Part shown: in pieces, positions 1 to 12,114 of the stretch
Layout: each line of letters starts with the position of its first letter
How positions within the stretch are numbered: position 1 is the stretch's first letter
Assembly: GCA_964057225.1 (NCBI GenBank)
Contig: OZ059895.1
Location: 14,074,001 to 14,138,000, forward strand
Source: Auanema rhodensis
Lineage: Eukaryota > Nematoda > Chromadorea > Rhabditida > Rhabditidae
DNA: 64,000 bases
Reading direction: 5' to 3'
Notes under the pieces: generated by a model
What the model saw: the letters and a program-made list of their open reading frames with translations, nothing else
Database searches by the model: none
Told to the model about the DNA's origin: nothing
Translations under genes and position numbers: made by a program

Positions 1-858
1 CCCTAGTATCACGAGCTGCAACTATTTCATCATCTAATAATTGTTGAAATCGAAGTTCATCATTCTTTTCAATTGTATTAATAGCATCATTCATTTTTAT
101 CTAAATTAATTGATTAAAATGCTTTAATTAATCAAATTTTGTCACTTGAATCTTACGAAAAGCTGAAATATGCTGAATAAGCTTTTCATTGCCAATGTTT
201 TTCTTCAAAACGCGCCATATTTGATCGGCTTTTCCTTCCATTTGTAATTCTTCCAAAACCTACACAAAATTATTTTTTTCTTTTATCTTTAATATTATAG
301 AAAACTTGATAATTTCCTTTTGACATATCCATACTCAATAAACGTTCCATAATATCTGGATCTACTGCTCCTTCCAAGTTGATATCTGTTAACTCGGGTT
401 TATCCCTAAAAACAAACAAAAATATTTCATTATCAACGAAACATATACAGCTTTTACCTCATTTTATCGGTTTCGACCGAATGAAATCGGGATTGATGCA
501 AAATTTTTGTTCTTGAACCCTGTAAAAGGAAAAATATCAAATTTGAATTTCATTTATATGAAGAAAATGAAAAATATGATGATGCTGATGATGATGATGA
601 TGATGATGATAAAGCAAGATGGATCAAACTAAGATTTCATTTATTTTCATCATTTCTACTAGCTGGCTTCTTAGCTCAAAATCAAAATCGTCAACTAGGT
701 TCAAATATTTTCTTTTTCATTATTAATAAAGAAAAATATTTAAGAAATATGTTAATAATGATTAAAATAAAATTGAATTAAAGTTGAAAAACATGCATAT
801 ATGAATGAAGAGAATCTTAAAAGCTCCCACCACCCCATAGCTAAGTATACGAGAGAGC

Positions 859-909
<51 letters not shown>

Positions 910-1343
910 AAGTCAATGAAGCAAACTTCCGTTATAAGTATATAAGAAGGCAAAATGGAAATGATGACTAATATTATATAATAATAATAATAATAAAATA
1001 AATAAAAATTAAATATAAAATAGTATATACTACATACATACATATGTAGTTGATGATATACAACTACTAATGAATAGCTAGAGATTGAAAATATTATAGA
1101 ATGAACAGATACAACAAAGAGGATTCTGTGAAGGAAAAACAAATTTTGAAAAGCCTTAGAGAAATAATCAAAAATATAAAATGAAATAGTAATATTTGAA
1201 AATGAAACGTCGATTTCTTTCGACCAAAACAAATGAGAAACGTTTGTTGTTTTACAAATATTTCAGATAATTTTTTTTATTATAATAATTTTATAAAATA
1301 AGTTATAATAATTTAAATATAATAAATGAATATACATATATAG

Positions 1344-1377
<34 letters not shown>

Positions 1378-3858
1378 TGAAAGAGAAATGATATGAAATG
1401 TGATGACTGATTATCTCAGAAGAAGAGAAAAATGCCCGGAGAAGAGGGGGGGGGGAGGATGTAGAAGAGGATGATCCATGTAGAAAATCGTCTCTTGTTT
1501 TATCTTTTTACATAAACTACTTTACTAATTTATAATCAAAATATCCCGAAATAAACGAAATATTTTCTTTTTTTTCCATGAAAAAGAATAGAAAAAAAGA
1601 TTTTTTTTTCAAATTCAACTTATATAACTTACCCGTCGTTGTTGAGTTTTTGGAACAAGTAGCATATTCTTAACATTAGCAACAGCTGCAGGTACACGAC
1701 CTTTCTATAAAAATTCAAATAATTTATATTAGAAATCATTAATTTTTAATTTTTAAAAATTATAATAAAATACTTTTATAATATTAAAATAAAAATATGA
1801 TAGATAGTCTTATATACATGTTATTTAATTTAAAAAAAAAAGAAAAAGAAACTTCTTCCATGAATAGCCTTACCTTATCTGTTAATTGTGCTGCTTCTGG
1901 ACATAAATGTAGTAAATAACTAATAACAGGCTCAAATCCTCTTCTAAATTATATATTTAATATTATATAATTATAATAATAATAATAATAATAATATTAC
2001 TTATATGCTAAATGAAGTGGTGTTCGACCATCCTTATCTCGACATATAGCTAAGGATTTTGAATATAATAACTGTTTAACAGTTCGTTCATCTTCAGCAT
2101 TAATTGCATCCCAAATGCCTAATATTTGTGCCTTAAAATATAAAATATATATTTATATATTAAATATTTAATTATATATATATATATATATATATAGTTT
2201 ATTATACTTGAAGTAAAGCTAATCGAGCATAGACATCTGATTGATGAGTAGGTGGTGGAGCAGCAGATAAATCTAATTCACCCTGTAATAATTATATAAA
2301 CATATAGTTAAATATGGAAAATGATATTTATATAAGTTTTTTTAATTCATAATATATCAAAATATTTATTTAATATTTTAGTTTTATCTAAATCTATCAA
2401 GTATTTACTTCATTTCTTATCTTAGATCTTCTAATTCTTAAAATTTCAGATAATCGTCTATCTCGTCATCTCATTGTTTTTCTGTTTTTATCGCATTTTA
2501 TTTGCAAAAAAATATATATATTAAGTAATAAATATTATTATTTTTATGAAATAAAATAAATTAAACTAACTTGTATAATCATATTAGTTAATGTGACTTC
2601 ATCCATTGTTGCCAAAAGGTTATCCCATTCTTGATCAAATAAAACAGGATCTAAATATTATTTAAAAAGATTAAAAATAATTATTTAATTCAAATATATT
2701 AATATAAATTGATTATTTAGTTATTTATTAAAGATTCTAAATTCATTTTTTTGTATTATTTTTATTAGAAATGCTCACATGTGTTCAGCTGACGACATCG
2801 CTCAATCTGAATAAGATCAGGATTTTGCCTCACATCCAAAGCTGTAAAACCTTCAGCATCTGTAAAAAAGAAAAGAAAATGAAAAGGATATAATGCTCTT
2901 TTCATATTATTATAAATAAATAAATATTTATTTATTTATTTATATTACTATATTAAGGAAATTAATCAAAAACATCAATACCAATAATAGAATCTTTAGC
3001 ACCGGCTTCAGTTAATAGATAATACAATGTAAGGTCTCCTTGTAATCCACTTATAGCTGCGGCATGGTGTAATGCTGTTCGACCATCCTGAAAACGGAAA
3101 AAATTGATTAAAGTGATGAAGCCCGAAAGTATTTGTTTCACAACCAGAGAGATTGACATATGACAAGCAACACTGAGAAACATAAAATAAACACATACAT
3201 TGTCCTTAGCATCAATATCTAAACTTCTAGTACTTAACAATAATTGTAAAATGATTGGATGTTCATGAATAACTGCTAGATGAAGTAATGAACTTGATGT
3301 ATTTGGATGAGAAATCTAAAGTATTTTGTGTGAAAAATAAGATTTTATAACATATATATTCACCTTATTATTACAAATAGCTAATAACTGTCTGACAGTA
3401 TTTTCATCATTTTGACATATGGCAGTTAAAAGTTGTTTCGCTTGTGAAGCATTACGGACACGTAATTTCTGTTGCTGTAATTAAACTATATATATATATA
3501 GTAAATATAATATTTTATATGAAAAATAGTTACAAATCTTATTCTTTCAGGCTTTTTCTTCATTTTTTTTTATTTGTATAGCAAAACAAAATTTTTTTAA
3601 ATATCTTAATTTCATCTGAGAATAGATTGTAATGCAAAATATCTTATGAAATCTATAGATATGTATAGATTTGCAATATATTATTATTAATAAATGAAGA
3701 ATAGTTATGGATAATCCAATGAAATGTCAACTTACAGCACTTCGTCCAGGCATATTCGGTGGTGTTCGCGGACGTTTATCAATGATAACAGCTCTACCGT
3801 ACATGGGTGAAACAGGAGTTGTAGGAGGTGGAAGCTTTCGAGCCATCGGCTTTTTCAT
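1..3858 (-). CDS. Ankyrin-repeat protein (3' end beyond the window)
   Basis: Multi-exon gene read on the minus strand. The first exon (3868-3736) starts MKKPMARKLPPPTTPVSP and is Pro-rich and basic. Later exons I could join in phase are 3474-3364, 3315-3199, one ending near 3090, then exons near 2990, 2860, 2640, 2270-2220, 2130-2000, 1930-1870, 1705-1634, 527-461, 405-310, 255-137, and 107-1. Ankyrin consensus pieces are clear: SSLLHLAVIHEHPIILQLLL, DGRTALHHAAA, DGRTPLHLAYKRG. The N-terminal arm and the repeats suggest a cytosolic scaffold. I do not recognise the family member, so no partner or pathway is proposed. The window starts inside an exon (ends AARDTRG), so the C-terminus is missing. 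The 1.1-kb intron 528-1633 is mostly microsatellite. I start at the ATG 10 nt after a strong 3' splice site, which looks like a trans-splice acceptor. Middle exon borders are approximate. Confidence 0.75.
851..907. repeat. (GA)n microsatellite
   Basis: Nearly pure GA tract within the large intron of the ankyrin-repeat gene. A second GATA/GA tract lies at 1341-1380. The long minus-strand Ser/Leu-rich reading frame over it is a product of the repeat. Confidence 0.95.
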
Positions 3859-3868
3859 CAACACGGAT

Positions 3869-3879
3869 CTGAAAAATCG
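3869..3879 (-). promoter_or_regulatory. Candidate trans-splice acceptor of the ankyrin gene
   Basis: On the minus strand a TTTTTCAG acceptor stands 10 nt upstream of the ATG at 3858. No matching upstream exon is evident. In nematodes such an acceptor normally receives a spliced leader. Inference from sequence only; a cis-spliced 5' UTR exon further upstream is the alternative. Confidence 0.45.
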
Positions 3880-4680
3880 AAACAAGTCAAGCCATAGATG
3901 CACATGTTAGTTGTATAATAAGTGAGAAAGTAAGTTCTCTGAGGAGATCAGACACTCCTCCCTGATGTAATGCTTTATTCTTTATTCATCATAGCCATGT
4001 TCATTATGAAACAAGAAAAGAAGAAGAAGAAGAAGAAGGAAGAGAAATCGAGAAGATAACAGTCATAAGAACAACTTTTTAATCAACAATGAACACATAA
4101 TTAAACATTTGATTTGATACCTATTACACGTCTACAAAGTCGATGGCGTACACTCTCTCTTGAATCACACGTTTTTCCTCCGAACTACATAATAATCGAA
4201 GAATTTATAATAAAGTATCTGAATATATAAATATAAATAAGAATAATAGAAAATTATCTTTAAAGACGATTAAATGTCAAAGAAAAGTAAATGAAATAAA
4301 AATATTTGTTTAATGAAAAGATGATTTAGAAGATGAAGCTCATCATACATAAATCAATTAATATAGTTATGACGTTATTATTGATTATTTATAAAAATAA
4401 ATAAATATTTTAAATATAATATAATCAAATATATATAGAATAAGTTAGATGTATGTATGTAGTTTGTATTCAATTATACTTTTCAAAATAAAAAAGTAGC
4501 TGAATGAAATGAAGTTTCGAATAACAATAATAATAATCGTAATCTTAATAATATAATTGAAATTTGTTTATAAATAGATTTAAAAAGAAAAAGAAAAAGA
4601 AAGGAAACTAAATTTTTATTCAAAATATATTGTTTAAGATAAAAGAAATTAATAAAATGTTTTATAGACATATGATAGAC

Positions 4681-4740
4681 TACTACTACCTGCTACTACT
4701 ACCTGCTACTACTACCTGCTACTATTACCTGCTATTGCTA
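4681..4740. repeat. 15-bp tandem minisatellite
   Basis: Four imperfect direct copies of a unit close to CTACTACTACCTG, the last one variant (CTATTACCTGCTATTG). Confidence 0.85.
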
Positions 4741-6056
4741 CATCTCTTGGGAGTTTATATATATATATATACATTAGAGGAAAAGAGACGAAAAGAGAGA
4801 ACATAGATGAGGTATAAGAGTGATATGATGGTTCTGCATACGCGTATGCCATGCTTTGTTCTCTCACTTCTATATATTATGCTGAATGTCTCATTCCATC
4901 TAACAATGACGACAATCAAAATGATTCTTTTGGGTTGATATTAAAAGAATATTGAAGGTGTTGAATAGACTAGTTGAAGATGTGAAGAAAATAGATAAGG
5001 CTTCAACATATAAATTGAAGCGAAAAAAGAAATAGAATATTAAAATAGTAGGATATATAGATAGATATAAAGAATATAAATAAATATTATTTCATTCTTC
5101 ATAGTAACTAAGAATGTTCGTGACTTATACTCATTTTTCCTTTATGTACTTATGAATAACTTAATAAAGTCAGTAAAGTTAGTAAAGTCAGTTATATACT
5201 TTAAGCAGACGCTAAGTTTTAATTCAAAATCAATCTTTCTTCAATACAAACTTTGAATAGATACAACTGAAATGGAAAAACAACCGTTCTTGATCAATTC
5301 CAAAAAGTTAATGGATTACTTCAGGTGTATGTGTGTGTGAGAGTTACGTGGAGGTAGATTATAACAGATTTATTGCATTTCTTTGTTTCTTCTCATGAGA
5401 TTCAGCTTAGTTTCGTTATAATAATGATTTTTCTATATTTGACAAATTATTAAATTCATATACATACATCTGTATGTATTATTGATATGTTTTTTTATAT
5501 TCTTAACATAATAACGAGATTATTAAATGTAAAACCTTCAGAAGAACTGCGAGAGATTTATTTGAAGATGAATGAAAATACTATATTTAGTTTTTGTCGG
5601 AAATATAGAAAAACGTTATTTTCATCAGTTTTTAATCAAATTGCGATAGCAGGAAAACGAAACCTATTGTTAATTTAATGATCAACATCATACTTTTGTT
5701 ATTTCTCTCTACTTTGGTTTAAATATGTATGAAACCTCTATAAGACCGCATATTATCTAGTTGATAGATAGCTGAAACTAATGTTCTGATTATATTACAT
5801 TTCCCATTCAAAATTTATATAATGTTGTAATTAAAACAAAGTTTCACATGTCATATGACGATTATTTTGTATGTATATTCAAAGTACAAATGCATAAAAG
5901 TTATATAATATAATGCTGTTGATATAGTTAACTTAGCACCTTCTTATCAGTAAATTTCTTTTTTCTTTTCACATTAATGTTGTTGAAAAAAATGTTCTTG
6001 GGCATAATTGATAGCAACATCTAGATGTTCCTTCGTCATTGTAATAAAAGAATGTT

Positions 6057-6069
6057 GTTGACTAGCAAC
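6057..6069 (+). promoter_or_regulatory. X-box-like RFX/DAF-19 site upstream of kap-1
   Basis: GTTGACTAGCAAC fits the RFX X-box form GTNRCC(N0-3)RGYAAC with one mismatch in the left half and a perfect right half AGCAAC. It lies 215 bp before the KAP start codon, within the window where C. elegans ciliary genes carry X-boxes. Kinesin-II is an intraflagellar transport motor, so the site is plausible. A 13-bp match can occur by chance. Confidence 0.4.
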
Positions 6070-6240
6070 GGAAGAGCTTCATCCCTCTTTTGCATTCAGT
6101 TCACTCAATCTTACACGCGTCAATGTGTATGCAACTCAGACGCGTTTAATGTGCTAGCGCATATGCTGTGAAATTGTATTTACTTATGCCAACTATATCA
6201 AAGCTCGTATAGCTTTTCCTGTGCTCATAACAATAATTAT

Positions 6241-6270
6241 TTTATTCTAGGTATGAGTGACCATTTGTAG
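6241..6270 (+). promoter_or_regulatory. Candidate trans-splice acceptors before kap-1
   Basis: Two 3' splice-site-like sequences, TTTATTCTAG ending at 6250 and CATTTGTAG ending at 6270, precede the ATG at 6284. Use of the first would leave a five-codon upstream ORF starting at 6253 (MSDHL, then TAG). Use of the second would remove it. Confidence 0.4.
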
Positions 6271-6283
6271 TATAGTTTATAAG

Positions 6284-9049
6284 ATGAGGTAAGCTTATTT
6301 GTTTACGTTTTGTTTACGTTTTATTTATTTTTATTATTTTTATTAGGGAAATTGTCAGTATTGATGCTCATGCTATAGATGAAGCATTGGTAGTTCGCTA
6401 CCAAAATGGTGAAAAATCACAAATGTATGTCTTATAATCTATTTATGAACTTGATTTATTCTTATAATTTTAGGATAAATCTTAAAGATTTGAACGATGA
6501 AGTAGATATCACATCATTAGCCAATATGGTTCTCGCGAATTGTTCATTTATCCCTTCTTCTTCAAGACAGGAGCTTGAACAAGTTTTATTTTATTTACAA
6601 AAAAGGAAAAAAAGTGGAAATCGAATAGGTAATTCTTATAATGATATTTTCTTGTTACAATATAGTGTTAAGGAAGTGCATCTTCAACTGATAACACTAT
6701 GGTTGCATCTACCATCAAAGCTAGCATTGATGATGTTGAGGTTTAGTCGAATATTTTATCAAACGTTACTTTTTATATGTTTTAGTCATATATTGAAATG
6801 TTTTATGAAGATATACCTGAAAAAGTTCGTGGAACTTTGTGCATATTAGAATTAACGAAGACCAATGCATATGCTTCTGAAATAATATCGAATGGTAATT
6901 ATTGAATTCTGACAATTTCCACTTATATGTATATTATAGAAACTTTGATTGGAGCTTTAACTCGTGTATTCCGCGAGGATTGGAAAAAGAATTTTGAACT
7001 AGCTGTCAACATTGCTAGAATTTTTTTGAAACTCTCAAGCTATCATCAATTTCAATCTACTCTTGTTCATCATAAGGTATTTAAATTTAAATTTCAATAT
7101 GTATATATGTATATTTTACCAGATTGGTGCTCTTTGTGTAAACGCAATAGAATATGAATTAAAAAGAGGAGAAGCTTGGACCAAAAGTTTAGCAAGTAAT
7201 GATGAGAGAACAGCTAAAAAATGTCGCTTAGCTATTAGAAAGCAACATACTCTTCTTGCTAGTAAGCAAATCATACAATTTATATTATTTCAACTTTATT
7301 ACAGTTTGCATATCTATTTTAACAAATATGGCTAATGATCTGAATATTGAGCTTAAGATGATCCGAAGAGATTTAGTTCCTTTATTAATTCGATGTTTAC
7401 TGTAAGTTTTTGAGTTATCAAAATTAGAACTCTCTAGCTTGTTTTAGATACAGTACAACAAATGAATTACTATTATCAACTATGCAATTTTTATTAAAAT
7501 TAAGTGTGTTTGAGGAAAACAAAGTTTTGCTGGTTAGTTATATATTTCATATTCCTACCTAAAGTAAGCTTTATAGGAAACTAATACTGTGATAGATCGT
7601 CTAGTTTCATTGTTTCCTATTGAGGATGTTGAACTCAGAAAAGCGGCTATACGACTTCTTTTTAATTTATCATTCAATAGTAAAGTTCGAAGTAGAATGA
7701 TTTCAGCGGGGTTAGTAACACATATTGCTCCACTTATTCAAGGTAATCCCTTTTGTTTTTGAAATTTCAATTCATCATCATTTTCAGACGATGCTAAAGC
7801 TTTAAATTTACTATATCAGTTAAGTATAAATGATGATGCTAAGGCTATGATTACCTTCACAGATGCAATTCAACTGGTAAAATTTGCTTAGTTTTCGATG
7901 TATAGTTCTCTTGTTTAGCTGATGAGAGATTTACTTTCTGGATCCGGCAGTGATGTTACTAAAGCTATCCTTCTGAATGCTTGTGCTGAGAAACGAAATG
8001 CACAATTAGTTAGTGGAAGCAATGGCCAAGGACTTGATCTTTTAATGGAGGCAGCCATGGATAATTTAGATTTACTAGTTGCTAAAATTATTAGATCTAT
8101 TGCTGCTCATGATGGACCCACCCAAGATATGTTTGTGGTGAGTAGTTTGGAGTTCTTATGTGTATAAATAAACAAATTTTTGAAGAAATGGATGCCTCGC
8201 CTATTAAAGATAGGAATGGTTGAATCTGTACAATCCGCAGAAGAACGAGCTGCACTGGGCTTAGAATGTATTGGAATCGCAGCTCTCATTCGACCTGTAG
8301 ATTGGATAAGGTATTCTTTTTTATTCCAAGAGATTGGTTAGAATTATAAATTTTCAGGATTTGTAATGAGCTCGATCTCGTTGAGTGGATGGGTGATCAA
8401 CTACGATCATCACTCAAAGAAAGAGAACCTCTTCAACTCCAAATTGTTATTATGTGTGGAACTATGACACGTCAATTGGAAGCGGCTAGAGCTTTAGTAC
8501 CATTGCTTGATGTTTTTCTAAATCTGTTGCATAGTATATTCATATTTTAATGTTTTTTTATTACCATATATCAATTTAGCGATGCAAATCGACGATGAGT
8601 TTGTTGTTCAACTGCTTTACCTATTTCTTCAATTACTAAGACATAAGGTTTGTTTTGATCCCAATTTCCATTACAATATACTCCAATTTAAGGAATTATC
8701 TGATCGCTTAATGGGACCGCAATCAACCCTTGGAGCATATGTGATTGATCTAATGCATGACAAGAATGGTTCCATACGTGAGATGTGCTCCAATGCTTTA
8801 GTTATTATCGGGGAACATTCCCAAGATTGGGCTCGAAGAATCGCTGCTGAGCGATTCCGATGGCACAACGATCAGTGGCTAACAATGGTTGAAGGGGGCC
8901 ATCCTTTAGATATTCCCCAGGTTAACTTTAAATGTTCAATCTCAGTTATTAATTTTGTTTAGCTTGAGGATGATTATTCTGCTGAAGTTCTATTTGACGA
9001 TCAATATGATGATGGATTTGATTTGAATTCAGAAGAACCTTTGTTTTAA
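6284..9049 (+). CDS. kap-1: Kinesin-associated protein KAP3/KAP-1 (kinesin-II accessory subunit)
   Basis: Non-motor armadillo-repeat subunit of heterotrimeric kinesin-II, which links the motor pair to cargo in intraflagellar and axonal transport. The first codons (ATG AG) are split by an intron at 6289. Exons join in phase to give family hallmarks: an N-terminal VDITSLANMVL, then YIEMFYEDIPEKVRG, GALTRVFREDWKKNFELAVN, HHKIGALCVNAIEYELKR, LLFNLSFNSKVRSRMISAGL, AAHDGPTQDMFV, DEFVVQLLYLFLQLLRH, AYVIDLMHDKNGSIREMCSN and RWHNDQWLTMVE near the end. The order matches vertebrate KAP3 throughout. The tail after RWHNDQWL is short and acidic (ends LNSEEPLF), so the protein is somewhat shorter than the mammalian one. 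About 14 introns, mostly 40-60 nt; two use AAG acceptors (before 6680 and before 8692). Stop TAA at 9047-9049. First of three co-directional genes. Confidence 0.92.
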
Positions 9050-9280
9050 ATTCTTTATTTTCCACTTTAATATATTGTGAATATATTGTGAATATTTGTA
9101 TATAGTTTTATTCAAGTTTTACTAAGTCAACGATCTAGTCTTTCCAATCTCATTCTTGTCCATAATGGTCTCTAATAAATACTATTATCTTCAAAATTCA
9201 TTCTTACTATCGAAGTGTATTATACGCTTTCAAATATTTCTATTTGTTTCACTATGTTCTTATTGAAATACTTGTTTTAG
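9050..9280 (+). promoter_or_regulatory. kap-1 / ZnT6 intercistronic region with trans-splice acceptor
   Basis: 231 bp between stop and next start. The sequence CTTGTTTTAG abuts the ATG at 9281 directly, so the mRNA start is probably made by trans-splicing. U/T-rich stretches (TTCAAGTTTT, TTTCTATTTG) fill the gap. Together with the spacing this suggests an operon. Confidence 0.5.
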
Positions 9281-11140
9281 ATGTTAAACCTATCTTGGTT
9301 ACTGTCATCCGCCCAGCATCCTCAGGGAAAGCAGGGTTTGATGGCTTCGGCCATTTGTTTTGGTTGTATCTTAGTACAAGGGTATTGTGTTTCTGCTAGT
9401 CACTCAATTGGTAAACTTAAATATTTAATATATTTTCATTTCGAACCCTTTTTCAGTTTTAATGTTGTCACTTTGGATATCTGTTTTTGCTTTGTGTTCT
9501 ATTTTATCAGCATTATATTCGATGACTATCACCCACAAACCAATGGAGAAATTTAGCTATGGTTTAGCTAGAGTACCAGTTTTAGCTGTTTTTAGTACTA
9601 CTGTAACTATATTTTCTCTTAATTTATATGTTAGATTTCCCCTTCTAGGTGCTTGCACAATTGTTTTCAATTTTTTTGTCGAAAGAATCGTTTGAACATC
9701 TCTTAGCCCCTGGTCATCATGGATCTCATGACGCCAATGCTGCACATGAGCACGAACCTGATGATATTGGTTTGTTCTCAAAACAAAAATTATTAAATCT
9801 TTTCTGTTTCAGGAGGTTGGCCTTACTACGTTGGTGCTCTCTGCTCCTCGATTGCTTTACTTTTATCCGCTTATTCATTGAAAAACCAGCCATTCCAGCA
9901 TGTATTAACATCTGCTTCCAGCTCTAGTCTTCAGGTAGTTCGAGCGTACCGTTCTTAAAAATATGCTTTTCCATTTTAGGAGCATGCTGCTGACTTATCT
10001 CAAGCGTTATGCTGGATAATTCCTGGTTTATCTCGTTTGTTACTTCCTAGAATTAATGCTATGGTTCTATTGGCCGGATGTACAACTTCTCTTCATTTCT
10101 TGTGTGAGCATTTCCGGTAAGCTTTTAAATGATTTTTAAAACATTTTAAATCTGGAGTTTAGTCATGACTTTGCTTGGGCTGATCCAGTTTGTTGTCTAA
10201 TTCTATCAATTGCTGTCTTCTCGACGATGTGGCCCTTGTCTACATATACTGGTATGATTCTCCTACAAACAGCTCCACCACATTTATTGAATCAGCTTGA
10301 TCGGTTAGTGGTTTTAGTTCGAACTTCATGAAGTAAAACATTTTTTAAGAGTTATTTCCGAAGCTTCAACCATCGATGGTATCTTAGAAATCAGAGCAGG
10401 ACATTTCTGGCAATTAGATTTTTCTCAATTGGTTAGTGTTTATGCGTAAATATTTGAATATTTAAGTTTTCTTAGGTTGGAACTGTTGACGCCAGAGTAC
10501 GTAGAGATGCTGATGAACAGCGTGTGCTCACTTTGGTTACTGAAAAACTGTCATCTATCGTACATGTTCTTACTGTTCAGGTAATTAAATTAAATTATTT
10601 TATTTATATCTCACATGTTTAGGTTGTAAAAGATGCTTCTACTTGGCAAGCTCATGATGCTGCTCCTGTGAAACATGTTAGTTTCTATAATTTATTTGCA
10701 AATCACTGTTTTGACAACAAAAAATACAAATTTGAACTTGTATGTTATAGGAATATGACAATGGACATTCCAACAAGGGACACGGACACGGACATAGTCA
10801 TGACGATGGACATGGTCACGGACATTCACATGATGGAGGTAAATCATGTTTACAGCAATCAGATGGAACGCAATTTCAATAAATTCCTAAAATTCCGTTC
10901 AATTCAGTGCTTGTTCATTTGAATTATAGTTTTAAGTTCTGCTTTAAAACATTTTTTCTAGGATGTGACTCTCATGAACATTCGAACCATGGACATTCTC
11001 ACAGCCAAGACTATTCAATCCCAGCTGCAGCCGCTTATCCTCCCGAAAATGCCTACGGAGCTGCTCATCACGATCATTCTCACTCTTCTGGAAATTTAGG
11101 AAATCATGGACATAGTCATGGCGAAGTAACTTATCATTAA
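9281..11140 (+). CDS. toc-1: ZnT6-like zinc transporter subunit (SLC30A6 / TOC-1)
   Basis: Cation diffusion facilitator of the ZnT6 branch, a Golgi/early-secretory partner of ZnT5. Six hydrophobic segments can be traced across the spliced product. Diagnostic stretches match human ZnT6: FSYGLARVPVLAVFSTTVLA followed by QLFSIFLSKES, EHAADLSQALCWIIPGLSRL, LLQTAPPHLLNQLDRVISEA, STIDGILEIRAGHFWQLDF and GTVDARVRRDADEQRVLTLV. ZnT6 is known to lack the full metal-site residues and to act as a modulatory subunit. In place of the ZnT6 Pro/Ser tail, this protein ends in a His-rich tail with repeated HGHSH and DHSH motifs; a smaller His/Ala loop (GHHGSHDANAAHEH) follows TM4. Introns are short (about 45-60 nt), except one near 10676-10750 and one near 10840-10961. 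In C. elegans toc-1 is named for sharing an operon with clk-1, which is the next gene here too. Confidence 0.88.
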
Positions 11141-11403
11141 ATGAAAGATCTTAAAACAAATACAACGTTGACTAGCATTTGTATATATTTCTACTTCCAT
11201 TCGAGTCATTAATATTATTTTTTAATTTATTGGGTGTTAATTTTTTTCTGTGATGGTATTTATTTCATGGTTGTTGGTTATTGTTTCATAAAACAATTTT
11301 CTGCTTTAATCGCATAATTCCTTTGAAAAAGTTATTTGGTCCTATACAATACTTAATTGTTTGTTTTTTTGAGAATATTTTTGATCTTTTAATAGTTTCA
11401 AAT
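11141..11403 (+). promoter_or_regulatory. ZnT6 / COQ7 intercistronic region
   Basis: 263 bp, T-rich, no coding frame supported. TTTTAATAG ends 7 nt before the ATG at 11404 and is the likely trans-splice acceptor. Confidence 0.45.
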
Positions 11404-12114
11404 ATGATGATGAATCGGGTATTCATGCGCATGGCTTCAACATCTGCTCAACGAAAAGCTTTGATTGAAAAAATCATCAGAGTTGATCATGCGGGAGAAC
11501 TTGGAGCAGATCGAATTTATGCTGGACAAATGGCTGTCTTAAATGGTTCTTTTAACTGAAAATAACCTATGAACATTCCTTGTTAGGTTCTTCTGTTGGT
11601 TCCATAATTCAAAAGATGTGGGATGAAGAGAAAGAACATCTTGATACGATGGAACGTCTTGCTGCTAAACATGAAGTTCCTCATACAGTATTCTCTCCTG
11701 TCTTCAGTGTTGCAGCTTTTGCCCTAGGTTTTCAATGACTTGGTTTCGGTTTTTCTTTCGAACTGTCGAAATGTTTAGGAGTGGGATCAGCTATGTTGGG
11801 CAAAACAGGTGCAATGGCTTGTACTATTGCAGTAGAAGAGTTAATAGGCCAGCATTATAATAACCAATTAAAAGGTTTGAAGATCGTAAAGCATTTTATC
11901 CAATATATCTCATTCTTCTATAGAATTGCTTGCTGATGATCCAGAAGCTCACAAAGAATTATTGCAAACTTTGACAAGATTACGCGACGAAGAATTAGAG
12001 CATCATGACACAGGAATAAAGCATGATGGCCTTAAAGCTCCGATGTATGAAGCTCTAAAGTTTGCTATCCAGACTGGATGTAAAGGTGCCATTTACATAG
12101 CAGAGAGAGTTTAA
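11404..12114 (+). CDS. clk-1: COQ7/CLK-1, 5-demethoxyubiquinone hydroxylase
   Basis: Mitochondrial di-iron hydroxylase that converts demethoxyubiquinone to hydroxyubiquinone late in coenzyme Q synthesis. Four exons (11404-11546, 11586-11728, 11779-11874, 11925-12114, borders within a few bases) give 189 residues, the usual CLK-1 length. The family signature is complete: [20 protein letters not shown], then [10 protein letters not shown] (first EExxH-type site), [10 protein letters not shown], and [11 protein letters not shown] (second site), ending [12 protein letters not shown]. The glutamate and histidine iron ligands are all present, so the enzyme should be active. The first 15 residues ([15 protein letters not shown]) look like a short mitochondrial presequence. 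Three ATGs in tandem make the exact start uncertain by two codons. Third gene of the putative operon, tail to tail with alpha-tubulin. Confidence 0.95.

Larger units (their letters stand above)
3880..6240. other. Divergent intergenic region, ankyrin gene / kap-1
   Basis: No gene is supported here. The short open frames are AT-rich and lack splice-linked partners. It holds a minisatellite at 4681-4740 (about four copies of a 15-bp CTACTACTACCTGCT-like unit), a GAA tract near 4020, and the presumed promoters of the two divergent genes. The 200 bp before kap-1 are less AT-rich than the rest. Confidence 0.6.

Noticed and set aside
762-1232. 156-codon minus-strand frame
   Set aside because: Lies in an intron of the ankyrin gene and is built from GA microsatellite and AT-rich sequence (Ser/Leu, Tyr/Ile runs).
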